A program made the position numbers and the translations under genes. From CAZUQH01 sp964622465 (GTDB taxonomy: Bacteria > CG03 > CAZUQH01), in contig CAZUQH010000012.1 of the NCBI GenBank assembly GCA_964622465.1, forward strand, positions 1 through 30,294: DNA of 30,294 nucleotides, read 5' to 3'. The notes beneath the pieces were generated by a model that was not told where the DNA came from, did no database searches, and saw only the letters and a program-made list of their open reading frames with translations. Positions 22,359 through 30,218 of the stretch are shown in pieces. Position 1 is the first letter of the stretch; each line of letters opens with the position of its first letter.

Positions 22359-24391
22359 GCATACTATACAGTATAAAAGAGGGTTATCGAAATTTTCGTT
22401 CGCATGGTTACGCTACCGGGATATCTGTCTCAGTCGTCACTCTGATACTGGTGCTTGTCGGGTATATTGCGGTTTTTACAATAAATGTCCACGGCCTGCT
22501 TGGTATACTGCGTGGCCGGATTGGACTCGTCGTTTTTACAGAATACGGAGTGTCAAATGAAATAGCGCAGTCGATTGGCGATCAGATTTCGCGGTTGGAG
22601 AACGTTTCCGGGACTCACTGTGTCAGTCCGGAAGATGCACTAGAACAATTTAAAAAGGATGACGTGTTATCCGGGCAGATTCGAATAAACGGCTCTAACC
22701 CGCTGCCTTACTCCTACGAAGTAAAACTGAAAGACGTAACGTCTGATACCGTCAGCAAGACCGTTACGCAGATAAGGGCAATAGATTATGTGGATACGGT
22801 CCGATATGGACAGGGAGCACTGGAGCTATTGGATTCTATTGAATCTGGCACAAAAACTCTGGTTACAATCCTGGGAATTATACTTCTCGGGATTGCGCTC
22901 GTGGTTATTTCGTATACAACAGGAATTAACGCTCGTCTTGAAAGCGAAAAAGTCAGGTTCCTGACAACGCTTGGTGCATCGCGTTCATTTCACGTACTCA
23001 CTTTTCTTACCGAAGGTGCACTTCAGGGTATTCTCGGCGGGCTGATTGCTTCTGGCATAGTTCTTTTCACGCTCTGGCTTGCAGGAAAAAACATCCACCT
23101 TGTTCACGTCAATCCTTTTTTGTTTATAGGGGGACTCACTATCCTTGGTCTTGTTCTCGGGCTCATAGGAGAGTCCTTGTCTGTTTGGCACTCTCCTAAA
23201 CATGGTAAGGAGAGTGCAATTTCAGTAGTTTTATTGCTGCTCGTATTTATTATTGGCATACCGCATTATTGTATTGCGGATGATAGTGCCGGTATTGATG
23301 AATATAACCATAAGATAAACGAAAAACAGTCAGAACTTAAAGATATCGAGTCAAAGCTCAAAAAAAGCGAAGAAGAATCTATACGGCTTGAAAAACACGA
23401 AAAAGAAATTAATGCAAGAATCGAGCAAGTCCAGAAACAATTAGAACGTAGCACCAAACGGTTGTCCGACCTGGCAATTCAAGAGAGACAGACACGCGCA
23501 GAACTTGAACAGGTCAGTAGAAAATATTTCAAGCAACTGAATACGAATAACGAGATTGAGAAACAAATATCCTGCGACCTCAGAACGATTTACACTCGGG
23601 GTTGGTGGCAAACTGATCCAGTTCAGGAATTTGCATTATTGTGTTTCTCAAATAATATCAACCAGTATCTGGTGCATACCAAGTGGTCTGAAGCAGTTTT
23701 GATTCGAAAACAACAACTGTTAGAACAAATGCGTAAAGAGGCACAGATGCTCGCTGGTAACCGTGACGAGCTTAGCAGGCAGAAAACGCACCTTTTGAAT
23801 CTTAGAAGCGAGACAGAAAAAGAGGCGCGACGTCATAGAGCGCTCATCGAGGAGAAAAAGAGCATCCTTGCCAGTGTAAATACGCAGAAGGAACAGTGTA
23901 GAATAGAGATGGAAGAACTAAAGAGTACTGCTGGAGAATTACAGCAACTGATTAACCGTTTTGAGCAACAAAAAGAATTACTCGCCAGAAAGGAAACAGT
24001 TGACTTAAGCGAATTGAAAGGAAATCTCGCATGGCCGGTGAAGGGGAAAGTAATAGGATATTATGGTAAACACCATGATTCTGACCTGGGGATCGTTATA
24101 AATAGTAATGGTATCAGGATTTCTGCAGAGCGTGGAAGCATTGTTAAAAGCGTAGCATCAGGAGAAGTGCTTTTTGCTGACGTATTCCGTAGCTATGGAC
24201 AGATGGTGATAGTTCTACATGCAGGTAACTATTATTCGGTATACTCTAATTTGGGCGATACAAAAGTGAATGCTGGCGACCGTATTTCACCAGGACAGAT
24301 AATAGGTAGTGTTGGAGAAGATGGTTGCCTTTATTTTGAGTTCCGCGAGAACGGGAAACCTGTAGACCCTGTCGCGTGGCTTTCACAATGA
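22355..24391 (+). CDS. FtsX-EnvC fusion protein
   Basis: One open frame of 678 residues joins two division proteins. Residues 1-283 are FtsX: membrane helix 23-44, a periplasmic domain 45-165, and helices near 166-188, 221-243 and 253-275. A basic KHGKES stretch then leads into a fifth hydrophobic segment (288-304) ending PHYCIADD, which looks like an EnvC signal peptide. Residues 312-545 are charged coiled coil, as in EnvC. Residues 558-678 are a LytM domain starting WPVKGKVIGYYG and ending GCLYFEFRENGKPVDPVAWL. Active LytM peptidases have HLHFE there; LYFE matches E. coli EnvC, a non-enzymatic amidase activator. The extra segment puts the EnvC part outside, which fits topology. ATGA overlap with ftsE. 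Confidence 0.9.
   Translation: MSILYSIKEGYRNFRSHGYATGISVSVVTLILVLVGYIAVFTINVHGLLGILRGRIGLVVFTEYGVSNEIAQSIGDQISRLENVSGTHCVSPEDALEQFKKDDVLSGQIRINGSNPLPYSYEVKLKDVTSDTVSKTVTQIRAIDYVDTVRYGQGALELLDSIESGTKTLVTILGIILLGIALVVISYTTGINARLESEKVRFLTTLGASRSFHVLTFLTEGALQGILGGLIASGIVLFTLWLAGKNIHLVHVNPFLFIGGLTILGLVLGLIGESLSVWHSPKHGKESAISVVLLLLVFIIGIPHYCIADDSAGIDEYNHKINEKQSELKDIESKLKKSEEESIRLEKHEKEINARIEQVQKQLERSTKRLSDLAIQERQTRAELEQVSRKYFKQLNTNNEIEKQISCDLRTIYTRGWWQTDPVQEFALLCFSNNINQYLVHTKWSEAVLIRKQQLLEQMRKEAQMLAGNRDELSRQKTHLLNLRSETEKEARRHRALIEEKKSILASVNTQKEQCRIEMEELKSTAGELQQLINRFEQQKELLARKETVDLSELKGNLAWPVKGKVIGYYGKHHDSDLGIVINSNGIRISAERGSIVKSVASGEVLFADVFRSYGQMVIVLHAGNYYSVYSNLGDTKVNAGDRISPGQIIGSVGEDGCLYFEFRENGKPVDPVAWLSQ
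23167..23221 (+). promoter_or_regulatory. FtsX-EnvC junction: RBS-like site and competing inverted repeats
   Basis: AGGAGAGT occurs at 23167-23174 and again at 23208-23215, with its complement ACTCTCCT at 23190-23197, so the middle copy can pair with either side. TAAGGAG at 23206-23212 resembles a ribosome site, and six bases later an in-frame ATT codon (23219) opens the hydrophobic EnvC segment. Out-of-frame TAA codons lie at 23197 and 23206. This may be the relic of a former ftsX stop and envC start, or a working internal start. ATT is a rare start codon. Confidence 0.4.
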
Positions 24392-24407
24392 GGAGGAGGT
24401 ATTATAA

Positions 24408-25709
24408 ATGACAAGAAATCATGAGAGAAAGAGTTATTTTCGCAGAGCCGTAGTAATTGCAAGAATTCTGATAGGATTATCAGTGTGTGCGTTTGTATGG
24501 AATTCGCATAGTGTCCATGCTCAATCAAATGAAGTTTATGAGCAGATGAAGCTCATATCCGAGGTGTATTCGCATGTGGAAAAGGACTATATAGAACCGT
24601 CTGAAGCAGAAGAAATAATACGCGGTGCGTGTGAGGGCATGGTTGGTAAACTCGATGATTTTTCTCAGTTTATGCCGCCAGATACCCATAAGAGGATGAG
24701 AGAAGACACTGAGGGGGAATTTGGCGGACTTGGTATCAGGATAGGTATGCGTGACGGTATTCTTACGGTTATAACACCGTTGCCAGGCACGCCAGCTTAT
24801 CGTCTTGGGATATTACCAGGAGATAAGATTGTGAAGATTGAAGGTGAATCAAGCGAAGGTATAACCCTCAACGAGGCCTTGGATAAACTTCGTGGTAAGC
24901 CTGGAACGAAGGTAACAATTTCAATTCAGAGAGAAGGAGAGAAAGAGCTACTTGACTTCACAATAACCAGGGAGAAAATTCAGATCCAGACAGTATATTC
25001 AGAAATGCTTCAGGAAAAGATTGGATATGTTCACTTAACCGAATTTAACGAACAGACACCTGGCGAATTTCAGCGTGCGTGGCAGGAACTTACCAAGCAG
25101 GGAATGGAAGCGCTGGTACTTGACCTCAGGAACAATCCAGGCGGGTTATTGACTTCTGCAGTTGAAGTATGCCGCTCTATGATTGGGGATAACCGTCTGA
25201 TTGTTTACACACAGGGGCGCGATCCAAGACAAACAGTCAAATTCTTTGCAGACTCCAAACCCAAAAATTCAGTAATCCCTATGGTTGTTCTTGTCAACAA
25301 AGGGTCTGCTTCTGGTTCGGAAATTGTCGCAGGGTGCATCAAGGACTGGAAAAGGGGTGTCCTGGTTGGAGAGAAGACGTTTGGCAAAGGGTCTGTTCAG
25401 AGTGTTTTTTCGCTCTCTGGTGGTTCCGGTTTGCGTTTGACCACAGCCAGATATTACACGCCTTCCGGCACGTGCATAGACAAAATTGGTATTGAACCAA
25501 ACATAGTCGTGGACGTTTCGCGTGAACTTGCAGTAAAGATAATGCAGCAGGAAGAAAAAATCTATAAAATCAGTCCGGAAGAAAAAGCAAAACAGGAAGA
25601 GGAAAAGGTAGAAGACCCGCAGCTTAAGAGAGCGCTGGATATACTAACAGCGCACCAGATATTTGCAGGAACACCGGAGGAAGCTGAAAATGCAACAAAA
25701 CAGGAATAA
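24408..25709 (+). CDS. S41-family C-terminal processing protease (CtpA-like)
   Basis: Exported serine protease of 433 residues that trims or degrades periplasmic proteins at their C-terminal ends. Residues 1-38 form a basic-hydrophobic signal with likely cleavage after VHA. A helical region (about 45-95) and a PDZ domain (about 100-190, with GEFGGLGIRI and LGILPGDKIVKI) follow. In the protease core Ser302 lies in GSASGSE and Lys327 in FGKGSVQ, the same 25-residue spacing as Tsp Ser430/Lys455. The C-terminus is charged and repetitive in Glu and Lys. A GAGGAGGT site precedes the ATG. Its place after envC-type and before yibQ-type genes is a common cluster, and it may act on the same wall-hydrolysis system. 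Confidence 0.95.
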   Translation: MTRNHERKSYFRRAVVIARILIGLSVCAFVWNSHSVHAQSNEVYEQMKLISEVYSHVEKDYIEPSEAEEIIRGACEGMVGKLDDFSQFMPPDTHKRMREDTEGEFGGLGIRIGMRDGILTVITPLPGTPAYRLGILPGDKIVKIEGESSEGITLNEALDKLRGKPGTKVTISIQREGEKELLDFTITREKIQIQTVYSEMLQEKIGYVHLTEFNEQTPGEFQRAWQELTKQGMEALVLDLRNNPGGLLTSAVEVCRSMIGDNRLIVYTQGRDPRQTVKFFADSKPKNSVIPMVVLVNKGSASGSEIVAGCIKDWKRGVLVGEKTFGKGSVQSVFSLSGGSGLRLTTARYYTPSGTCIDKIGIEPNIVVDVSRELAVKIMQQEEKIYKISPEEKAKQEEEKVEDPQLKRALDILTAHQIFAGTPEEAENATKQE

Positions 25710-26814
25710 AAAGAAAAAGACAAAAGTTGCGTTTCTGATAATTGGTTGTGCAGTAGTTATAAGTGCTGTCATATTCGTTGTTGTCAGGCAAAAACGTGAC
25801 CTCACACATCTTTCGCTTAAGGTAAATGAAGTGGTCCGTTCGGAACTCGTTGATATCGGTTTTACGGATATTGACCTTGTCAGAGAATACGGGGAAGAGA
25901 TGGAATATGGCAGGCACACCTGGGTTGCCGTCCACAGAATCCTTAGAGTTGACGAGAAAAAATCCATAGATGATATAGTCGAACGTCTGAAGGCTGCTAT
26001 AGCCAAACTCGATATGAAGATAATTTTTTCAGGGATTCATGGTGGACAATACGTGATAAGAATAGGCAAGGATTCTATGGTGATGAATACCGTGATATTA
26101 CGAGCACCAGCATTTATTTCCAGGAGAAAGGCAGCGCATCGGCTCGCTATAGTCATAGACGACGTTTCTCAACGGAGATGGGCACGTCTTACTGACCTGG
26201 ATATTCCGCTCACGTTTGCAATACTTCCAGATAGACGGAGCTTTTCAGCAGCAAAAGAGCTCCGCTCGCTGGGGTACGAAATAATACTCCACCAACCTAT
26301 GCAGCCGGAATCATATCCGGAAGACAACCCTGGCCCAGGCGCGATTCTTACCGGTATGAAAGACGAAGAGATTCGTATGATACTTACGCAGAATCTCACC
26401 AGTGTGCCTGGCGCCGTGGGAATAAACAACCATATGGGTTCCCGCATTATGAAAGATGCTAAAATGCTTGAAGTTATCCTTAAAGTAGTTAGAGACCGTG
26501 GATTAATATTCCTGGATTCCAGAACTTGTCCAGACAGTCCTGCAGGTGGAATAGCACGAGAACTTGGAGTTCCTTTTTTGGAAAACGAAGTATTCCTTGA
26601 TAACGAGGATGATTTTGATTACATCAGGGAACGATTGGAAAAAGCAGCGTCAATTGCACTCAAACATGGGACATGCGTTGCAATTGGTCACGTGCAAAGA
26701 AAGAATATCGCTTTAGCAATTAGTTCAGTTATAGATGATTTTCGTTCGCGCGGCATAGAGTTTGTCTATCTTTCTGATATGGTGGATTTTACTACGGTTT
26801 ATTCCGATTATTAA
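25690..26814 (+). CDS. YibQ-type divergent polysaccharide deacetylase
   Basis: A 374-residue envelope protein. The start at ATG 25690 has GGAGG about nine bases upstream and lies inside the ctp gene. The same frame opens at TTG 25663, which is not supported. A lysine-rich N-terminus precedes one membrane anchor (about 11-33). A variable region (about 40-145) and the divergent polysaccharide deacetylase domain (about 150-374) follow: LAIVIDDVSQ, LTFAILPD, ILHQPMQPE, INNHMGSRI, FLDSRTCPDS and CVAIGHVQ. The acidic DD and the NNHMGS site of the family are present. E. coli yibQ also lies next to envC, so a role at the division wall is plausible. Substrate unknown. Confidence 0.92.
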   Translation: MQQNRNKKKKTKVAFLIIGCAVVISAVIFVVVRQKRDLTHLSLKVNEVVRSELVDIGFTDIDLVREYGEEMEYGRHTWVAVHRILRVDEKKSIDDIVERLKAAIAKLDMKIIFSGIHGGQYVIRIGKDSMVMNTVILRAPAFISRRKAAHRLAIVIDDVSQRRWARLTDLDIPLTFAILPDRRSFSAAKELRSLGYEIILHQPMQPESYPEDNPGPGAILTGMKDEEIRMILTQNLTSVPGAVGINNHMGSRIMKDAKMLEVILKVVRDRGLIFLDSRTCPDSPAGGIARELGVPFLENEVFLDNEDDFDYIRERLEKAASIALKHGTCVAIGHVQRKNIALAISSVIDDFRSRGIEFVYLSDMVDFTTVYSDY

Positions 26815-26825
26815 AGGGCTAAACA

Positions 26826-27872
26826 ATGTATGTTATGGGAATTGACACGTCATGTGATGATACTTGCGTAGCTATAATAAGAGATGGTACAGAAATCTCT
26901 TCAAACGTAGTTTCGTCTCAGGTTGACGTCCACAAAGAGTGGGGCGGGGTAGTCCCTGAACTAGCTTCACGCAGTCATGCAGAGGCAATGAATGCAATCT
27001 TAGATGTTGCGCTCCAGAAATCCGGTCTCGGTTTTTCTAACATTGATGGCGTCGCTGTTACTTTTGGGCCAGGGTTACCAGGAGCTCTGAGGGTTGGAAT
27101 AAATGCTGCGAGTGCAATTGCGCTTGCACTAAACAAGCCATTGATTGGTGTGAATCACGTAGAAGCACACATATTCGTAAATCTGCTTGTTGACCCGGAT
27201 TTAAAACCGCCTTTTCTCGCACTTGTAATCTCAGGTGGCCATACAGAGCTTGTTTACGTATCAGAATGGGGTGATTATCGTGTTGTCGGCAGGACCAGGG
27301 ATGATGCCTGCGGAGAAGCGTATGACAAAGTTGCAAAACTTATCGGGCTTGGCTATCCGGGTGGTCCTATAATAGATGAACTGGCACATAGAGGAAACCA
27401 GGGCGCGATAGAATTTCCGCATGCAAAAATGAAAGACCGTGGTCTCGATTTTTCATTCAGTGGTATAAAAACAGCGGTGCTCAATTACGTAAAAAAGAAA
27501 CGAAAGGAAACTGGTGACCAGAATTGGCCAGGTCAGGAACCAGACAAAGCCGACCTTGCTGCCAGCTTTCAGCGTGCAATGGTGAATATGCTTATAGAGA
27601 ATACCGTGAGGGCTGCGCGTGAGTCAAATACAAAACGTTTAGTGCTTGGTGGTGGAGTTGCATCAAACCGGGGGCTAAGAGAGAATCTGGACGAGTTGAA
27701 AGAACATCTCGGCATTGAAATTCATATACCACCTCCGGAACTGTGCACTGACAATGCAGCAATGGTCGCAGAACTTGGATGGTGGCGGTTTTCAGGACAA
27801 CAATATAAACTTTCTCCAATTTCAGTCCTTGAGCTAAAAGCATACCCTAACCTGTCTCTCGACGCGAAATGA
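26826..27872 (+). CDS. tsaD: tRNA N6-adenosine threonylcarbamoyltransferase TsaD
   Basis: Transfers threonylcarbamoyl to A37 of tRNAs that read ANN codons, with TsaB and TsaE (not in this window). The 348-residue length is normal. The metal pair is His111 and His115 in GVNHVEAHIF, in the same positions as in E. coli. Other signatures are GIDTSCDDTCVAII, VPELASRSHAEAM, FGPGLPGALRVG, VISGGHTELV, FSFSGIKTAVLNYV and LGGGVASNRGLR. ATG 26826 lies 12 bases after the deacetylase stop. It overlaps the next gene as ATGA. Confidence 0.97.
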   Translation: MYVMGIDTSCDDTCVAIIRDGTEISSNVVSSQVDVHKEWGGVVPELASRSHAEAMNAILDVALQKSGLGFSNIDGVAVTFGPGLPGALRVGINAASAIALALNKPLIGVNHVEAHIFVNLLVDPDLKPPFLALVISGGHTELVYVSEWGDYRVVGRTRDDACGEAYDKVAKLIGLGYPGGPIIDELAHRGNQGAIEFPHAKMKDRGLDFSFSGIKTAVLNYVKKKRKETGDQNWPGQEPDKADLAASFQRAMVNMLIENTVRAARESNTKRLVLGGGVASNRGLRENLDELKEHLGIEIHIPPPELCTDNAAMVAELGWWRFSGQQYKLSPISVLELKAYPNLSLDAK

Positions 27873-29023
27873 AGAAACCTACGATTGTTTGCATGTATAT
27901 TGCTTTTTCCAGTGGACACAAAACTGCAAGTGATGCAATCATGAATTCCATCGGACATCTTTACCCGGAAACTAATACCGTAGGAATCGATTCCGTCGAA
28001 TATGTGTTTCCGGTAATTGGCGATATGATTAGCGTGACGTATCTCGGTTTTATCCGTGCGTTGCCGCAAATATGGGAATATATGTATGATAATCCGGGCG
28101 TAGTGGAAGCAACAAAAGAATTAAGACACTTTGCGAATGCAACAAATATATGGAAAATGAAGCGGATGCTTAAAAAATATAACCCTGATGCAGTTGTCTG
28201 TACACAAGCTGCGCCCGCTCATGTTATAGCTTCGGGCAAACGCAAAAAAAAACTAGACGTTCCTCTTTTTGCCGTAGTTACTGATTATGCAGTTCATGCT
28301 TATTGGATTCAACGCGGCATTGATTATTATATCGTCGCAAACGAATACTCAAAGCGCCAACTTATAGAAAATGGGGTGCGAAAAGACAGTATTTACATTT
28401 TTGGTATCCCGATTGACAGAAAGTTCAAAAAGCACGTCGAAAAGCCAGAAGCACGTAAAAGACTCGGCCTCGATAGCGAGATAACAACAGTCCTCGTGTT
28501 AGGCGGTGGCCAGGGTTTGGGCTCAATAGAAGAAACTGTCTATATGCTTGGCCAGATACCAGATAAATTTCAGATAGTCGTGGTAACGGGCTATAACAAA
28601 CGGCTTAGAAAACGGCTGGAAAAATTTTCAGAGCATTGCCCTAAACTGTTAAAACCACTCGGATACGTGCATAATATGTCAGCTGTAATGGATGCAAGTG
28701 ATATGGTAGTTACGAAACCAGGCGGAGTTACCACTGCAGAATGTCTTATAAAAGGACTACCAATGGTCGTATTTGAACCAATTCCAGGTCAGGAAACCAG
28801 AAACGCAAGATATCTTATGCATCACGACGCAGCGCTCATTGCCGACGGAATTGATGGACTATATCATGTGGTTAGGCAACTCGTGAAACATCCCGGCAAG
28901 CGTGAAGAAATGAGTAAACGTGCACTCGCAATTGCGCGTCCAAATGCCAGTGAGGATATCGCAAGACTGGTAATGGAAAAAATTAAGGCCGGGAATATGT
29001 CAGACGGTAGCCGCAGGCTTTAA
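27869..29023 (+). CDS. GT28-type glycosyltransferase (MGDG synthase/UgtP-like)
   Basis: A 384-residue glycosyltransferase related to monogalactosyl/glucosyl-diacylglycerol synthases and MurG. The N-terminal lipid-acceptor half has the family opening SSGHKTASDAIMNSI and VVTDYAVHAYW. The nucleotide-sugar half has LVLGGGQGLGSIEETV and the donor-site motif KPGGVTTAECLIKGLPMV. It probably adds a sugar to diacylglycerol or a similar membrane lipid; donor and product cannot be read from sequence. The last five residues (GSRRL) and the TAA stop are encoded by a palindromic repeat, and MSD before them is part of a 15-bp duplication. Overlaps tsaD by four bases. Confidence 0.9.
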   Translation: MKKPTIVCMYIAFSSGHKTASDAIMNSIGHLYPETNTVGIDSVEYVFPVIGDMISVTYLGFIRALPQIWEYMYDNPGVVEATKELRHFANATNIWKMKRMLKKYNPDAVVCTQAAPAHVIASGKRKKKLDVPLFAVVTDYAVHAYWIQRGIDYYIVANEYSKRQLIENGVRKDSIYIFGIPIDRKFKKHVEKPEARKRLGLDSEITTVLVLGGGQGLGSIEETVYMLGQIPDKFQIVVVTGYNKRLRKRLEKFSEHCPKLLKPLGYVHNMSAVMDASDMVVTKPGGVTTAECLIKGLPMVVFEPIPGQETRNARYLMHHDAALIADGIDGLYHVVRQLVKHPGKREEMSKRALAIARPNASEDIARLVMEKIKAGNMSDGSRRL

Positions 29024-29052
29024 GCCTCTCGCAATCTGGGAATATGTCAGAC
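28991..29052. repeat. Palindromic repeat, copy 3, with 15-bp flanking direct duplication
   Basis: The 15-base sequence GGGAATATGTCAGAC occurs at 28991-29005 and 29038-29052. Between them lie 32 bases (29006-29037) that share GGTAGCCGCAGGCTTTA and GCAATCT with copy 2, with a shortened GCAGGCT-TTA-AGCCT hairpin. The flanks look like a target duplication. The element ends the glycosyltransferase frame at TAA 29021-29023. The downstream duplicate carries the pcm start ATG. Confidence 0.8.
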
Positions 29053-29685
29053 AAAAGTGAACGTCTGGATGAGCGCTTGGAAATGGTCGGTACACAAATC
29101 CAGAGACGCGGCATAACCGACCCACGTGTACTTAAAGTAATGTCTGAAGTTCCGCGTCATTTATTCGTACCTATACAGTTCTCAAAAGAAGCATATAGTG
29201 ACTGGCCACTTCCTGTAGGTGAAGGCCAGACCATATCGCAGCCGTACATCGTTGCGCTTATGACCGAGCTTATGAAACTCACTGGAAATGAAAAAGTGCT
29301 TGAAGTTGGAACCGGCTCAGGATATCAGGCAGCCGTGCTCTCGCGTCTGGCTAAAGAAGTATATACCATAGAACGTCACGAGCAACTTGCAAACCGTGCG
29401 AATGAAGTGCTTGCCGACATAGGATGTTCAAACGTCCATGTGATGGTAGGTGATGGTACTGAGGGCTGGCCTCTAAGAGCACCATTTGACGCGATAATGG
29501 TAACTGCTGCAACAGAGGGAATTCCCCAGCCATTGAAGGACCAGCTGAAGGAAGGAGGCAGAATTGTTGCTCCACTCGGCGGTGCATTTAGCCAAACGCT
29601 TACAGTGCTGGAACGCAAGCACAAAAAGTGGATTGAAAAACCAATTTGCGGATGCGTATTTGTCCCGCTTATCTCAGGGGAATAG
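29044..29685 (+). CDS. pcm: Protein-L-isoaspartate O-methyltransferase Pcm
   Basis: Repairs isoaspartyl damage in aged proteins using S-adenosylmethionine. The 213-residue protein has the family segments LKVMSEVPRHLFVP, GEGQTISQPYIVALM and the SAM loop VLEVGTGSGYQAAVL, then YTIERHEQLANRA and the C-terminal IVAPLGG. The start at ATG 29044 is set by the family N-terminus (ERLDERLEMVGTQIQRRGI). Its only ribosome-site-like sequence is GGGA, inside the 15-bp duplication. Deleting the 47 bases of repeat plus one duplicate would place pcm in frame with the upstream glycosyltransferase. Confidence 0.96.
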   Translation: MSDKSERLDERLEMVGTQIQRRGITDPRVLKVMSEVPRHLFVPIQFSKEAYSDWPLPVGEGQTISQPYIVALMTELMKLTGNEKVLEVGTGSGYQAAVLSRLAKEVYTIERHEQLANRANEVLADIGCSNVHVMVGDGTEGWPLRAPFDAIMVTAATEGIPQPLKDQLKEGGRIVAPLGGAFSQTLTVLERKHKKWIEKPICGCVFVPLISGE

Positions 29686-29699
29686 GAACCTGACACTTC

Positions 29700-30200
29700 G
29701 TGGCAGAATGCTCAAAGTCTATGATTGAATCTTGGTATCATATTCTATATACTTTTCTTTTTGCTATGACTCCGATAGCCGAATTACGCGGTTCTATCCC
29801 CCTGGCAATAAGTGTGTTTCGTCTCCCGGTTGCATATGCGTTTATCGCATCCGTTCTTGGGAATCTCGTTCCGGTTATCCCTATTTTACTTGGTCTGGAA
29901 TGGCTGACGCGGTTACTGGAAAAACACTGGAAATTTGGACGGCAATTACTTGAAAAAATACTTAATCGTAGTAAAAAACATTCAGATATTGTAAGGAAGT
30001 ATGGCTTCTGGGGACTCATTATTCTGGTTGCCATTCCTCTTCCCGGGACCGGCGCATGGACTGGTTCATTTATTGCTTTTCTTCTTGGTCTGGACAGGCG
30101 CTGCGCTTTTATGGCAATCGCTTGGGGAGTTCTAATCGCCGGGGTAATTGTCACTCTGGCGACGCTCGGCATTATAGGTGTTGTTAGAGTCACTGGATAG
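29700..30200 (+). CDS. Small multidrug-export-like membrane protein (PF06695 type)
   Basis: A 166-residue integral membrane protein with the opening of the small multidrug export family, TPIAELRGSIPLAI, and the later LVAIPLPGTGAWTGSFIAFL. Roughly four hydrophobic segments are visible, separated by a basic loop (about 70-100). The family name is historical and actual transport is poorly established, so I give no substrate. Start GTG 29700 has AGGAA about ten bases upstream. An ATG seven codons later is possible. Confidence 0.85.
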   Translation: MAECSKSMIESWYHILYTFLFAMTPIAELRGSIPLAISVFRLPVAYAFIASVLGNLVPVIPILLGLEWLTRLLEKHWKFGRQLLEKILNRSKKHSDIVRKYGFWGLIILVAIPLPGTGAWTGSFIAFLLGLDRRCAFMAIAWGVLIAGVIVTLATLGIIGVVRVTG

Positions 30201-30218
30201 ATTTGCTCTCATTTAATT

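Noticed and set aside
22355..23205. Treating the first part of the fusion as an ordinary separate FtsX
   Set aside because: There is no in-frame stop between the FtsX and EnvC parts, and the only out-of-frame stops would need an indel in the sequence.
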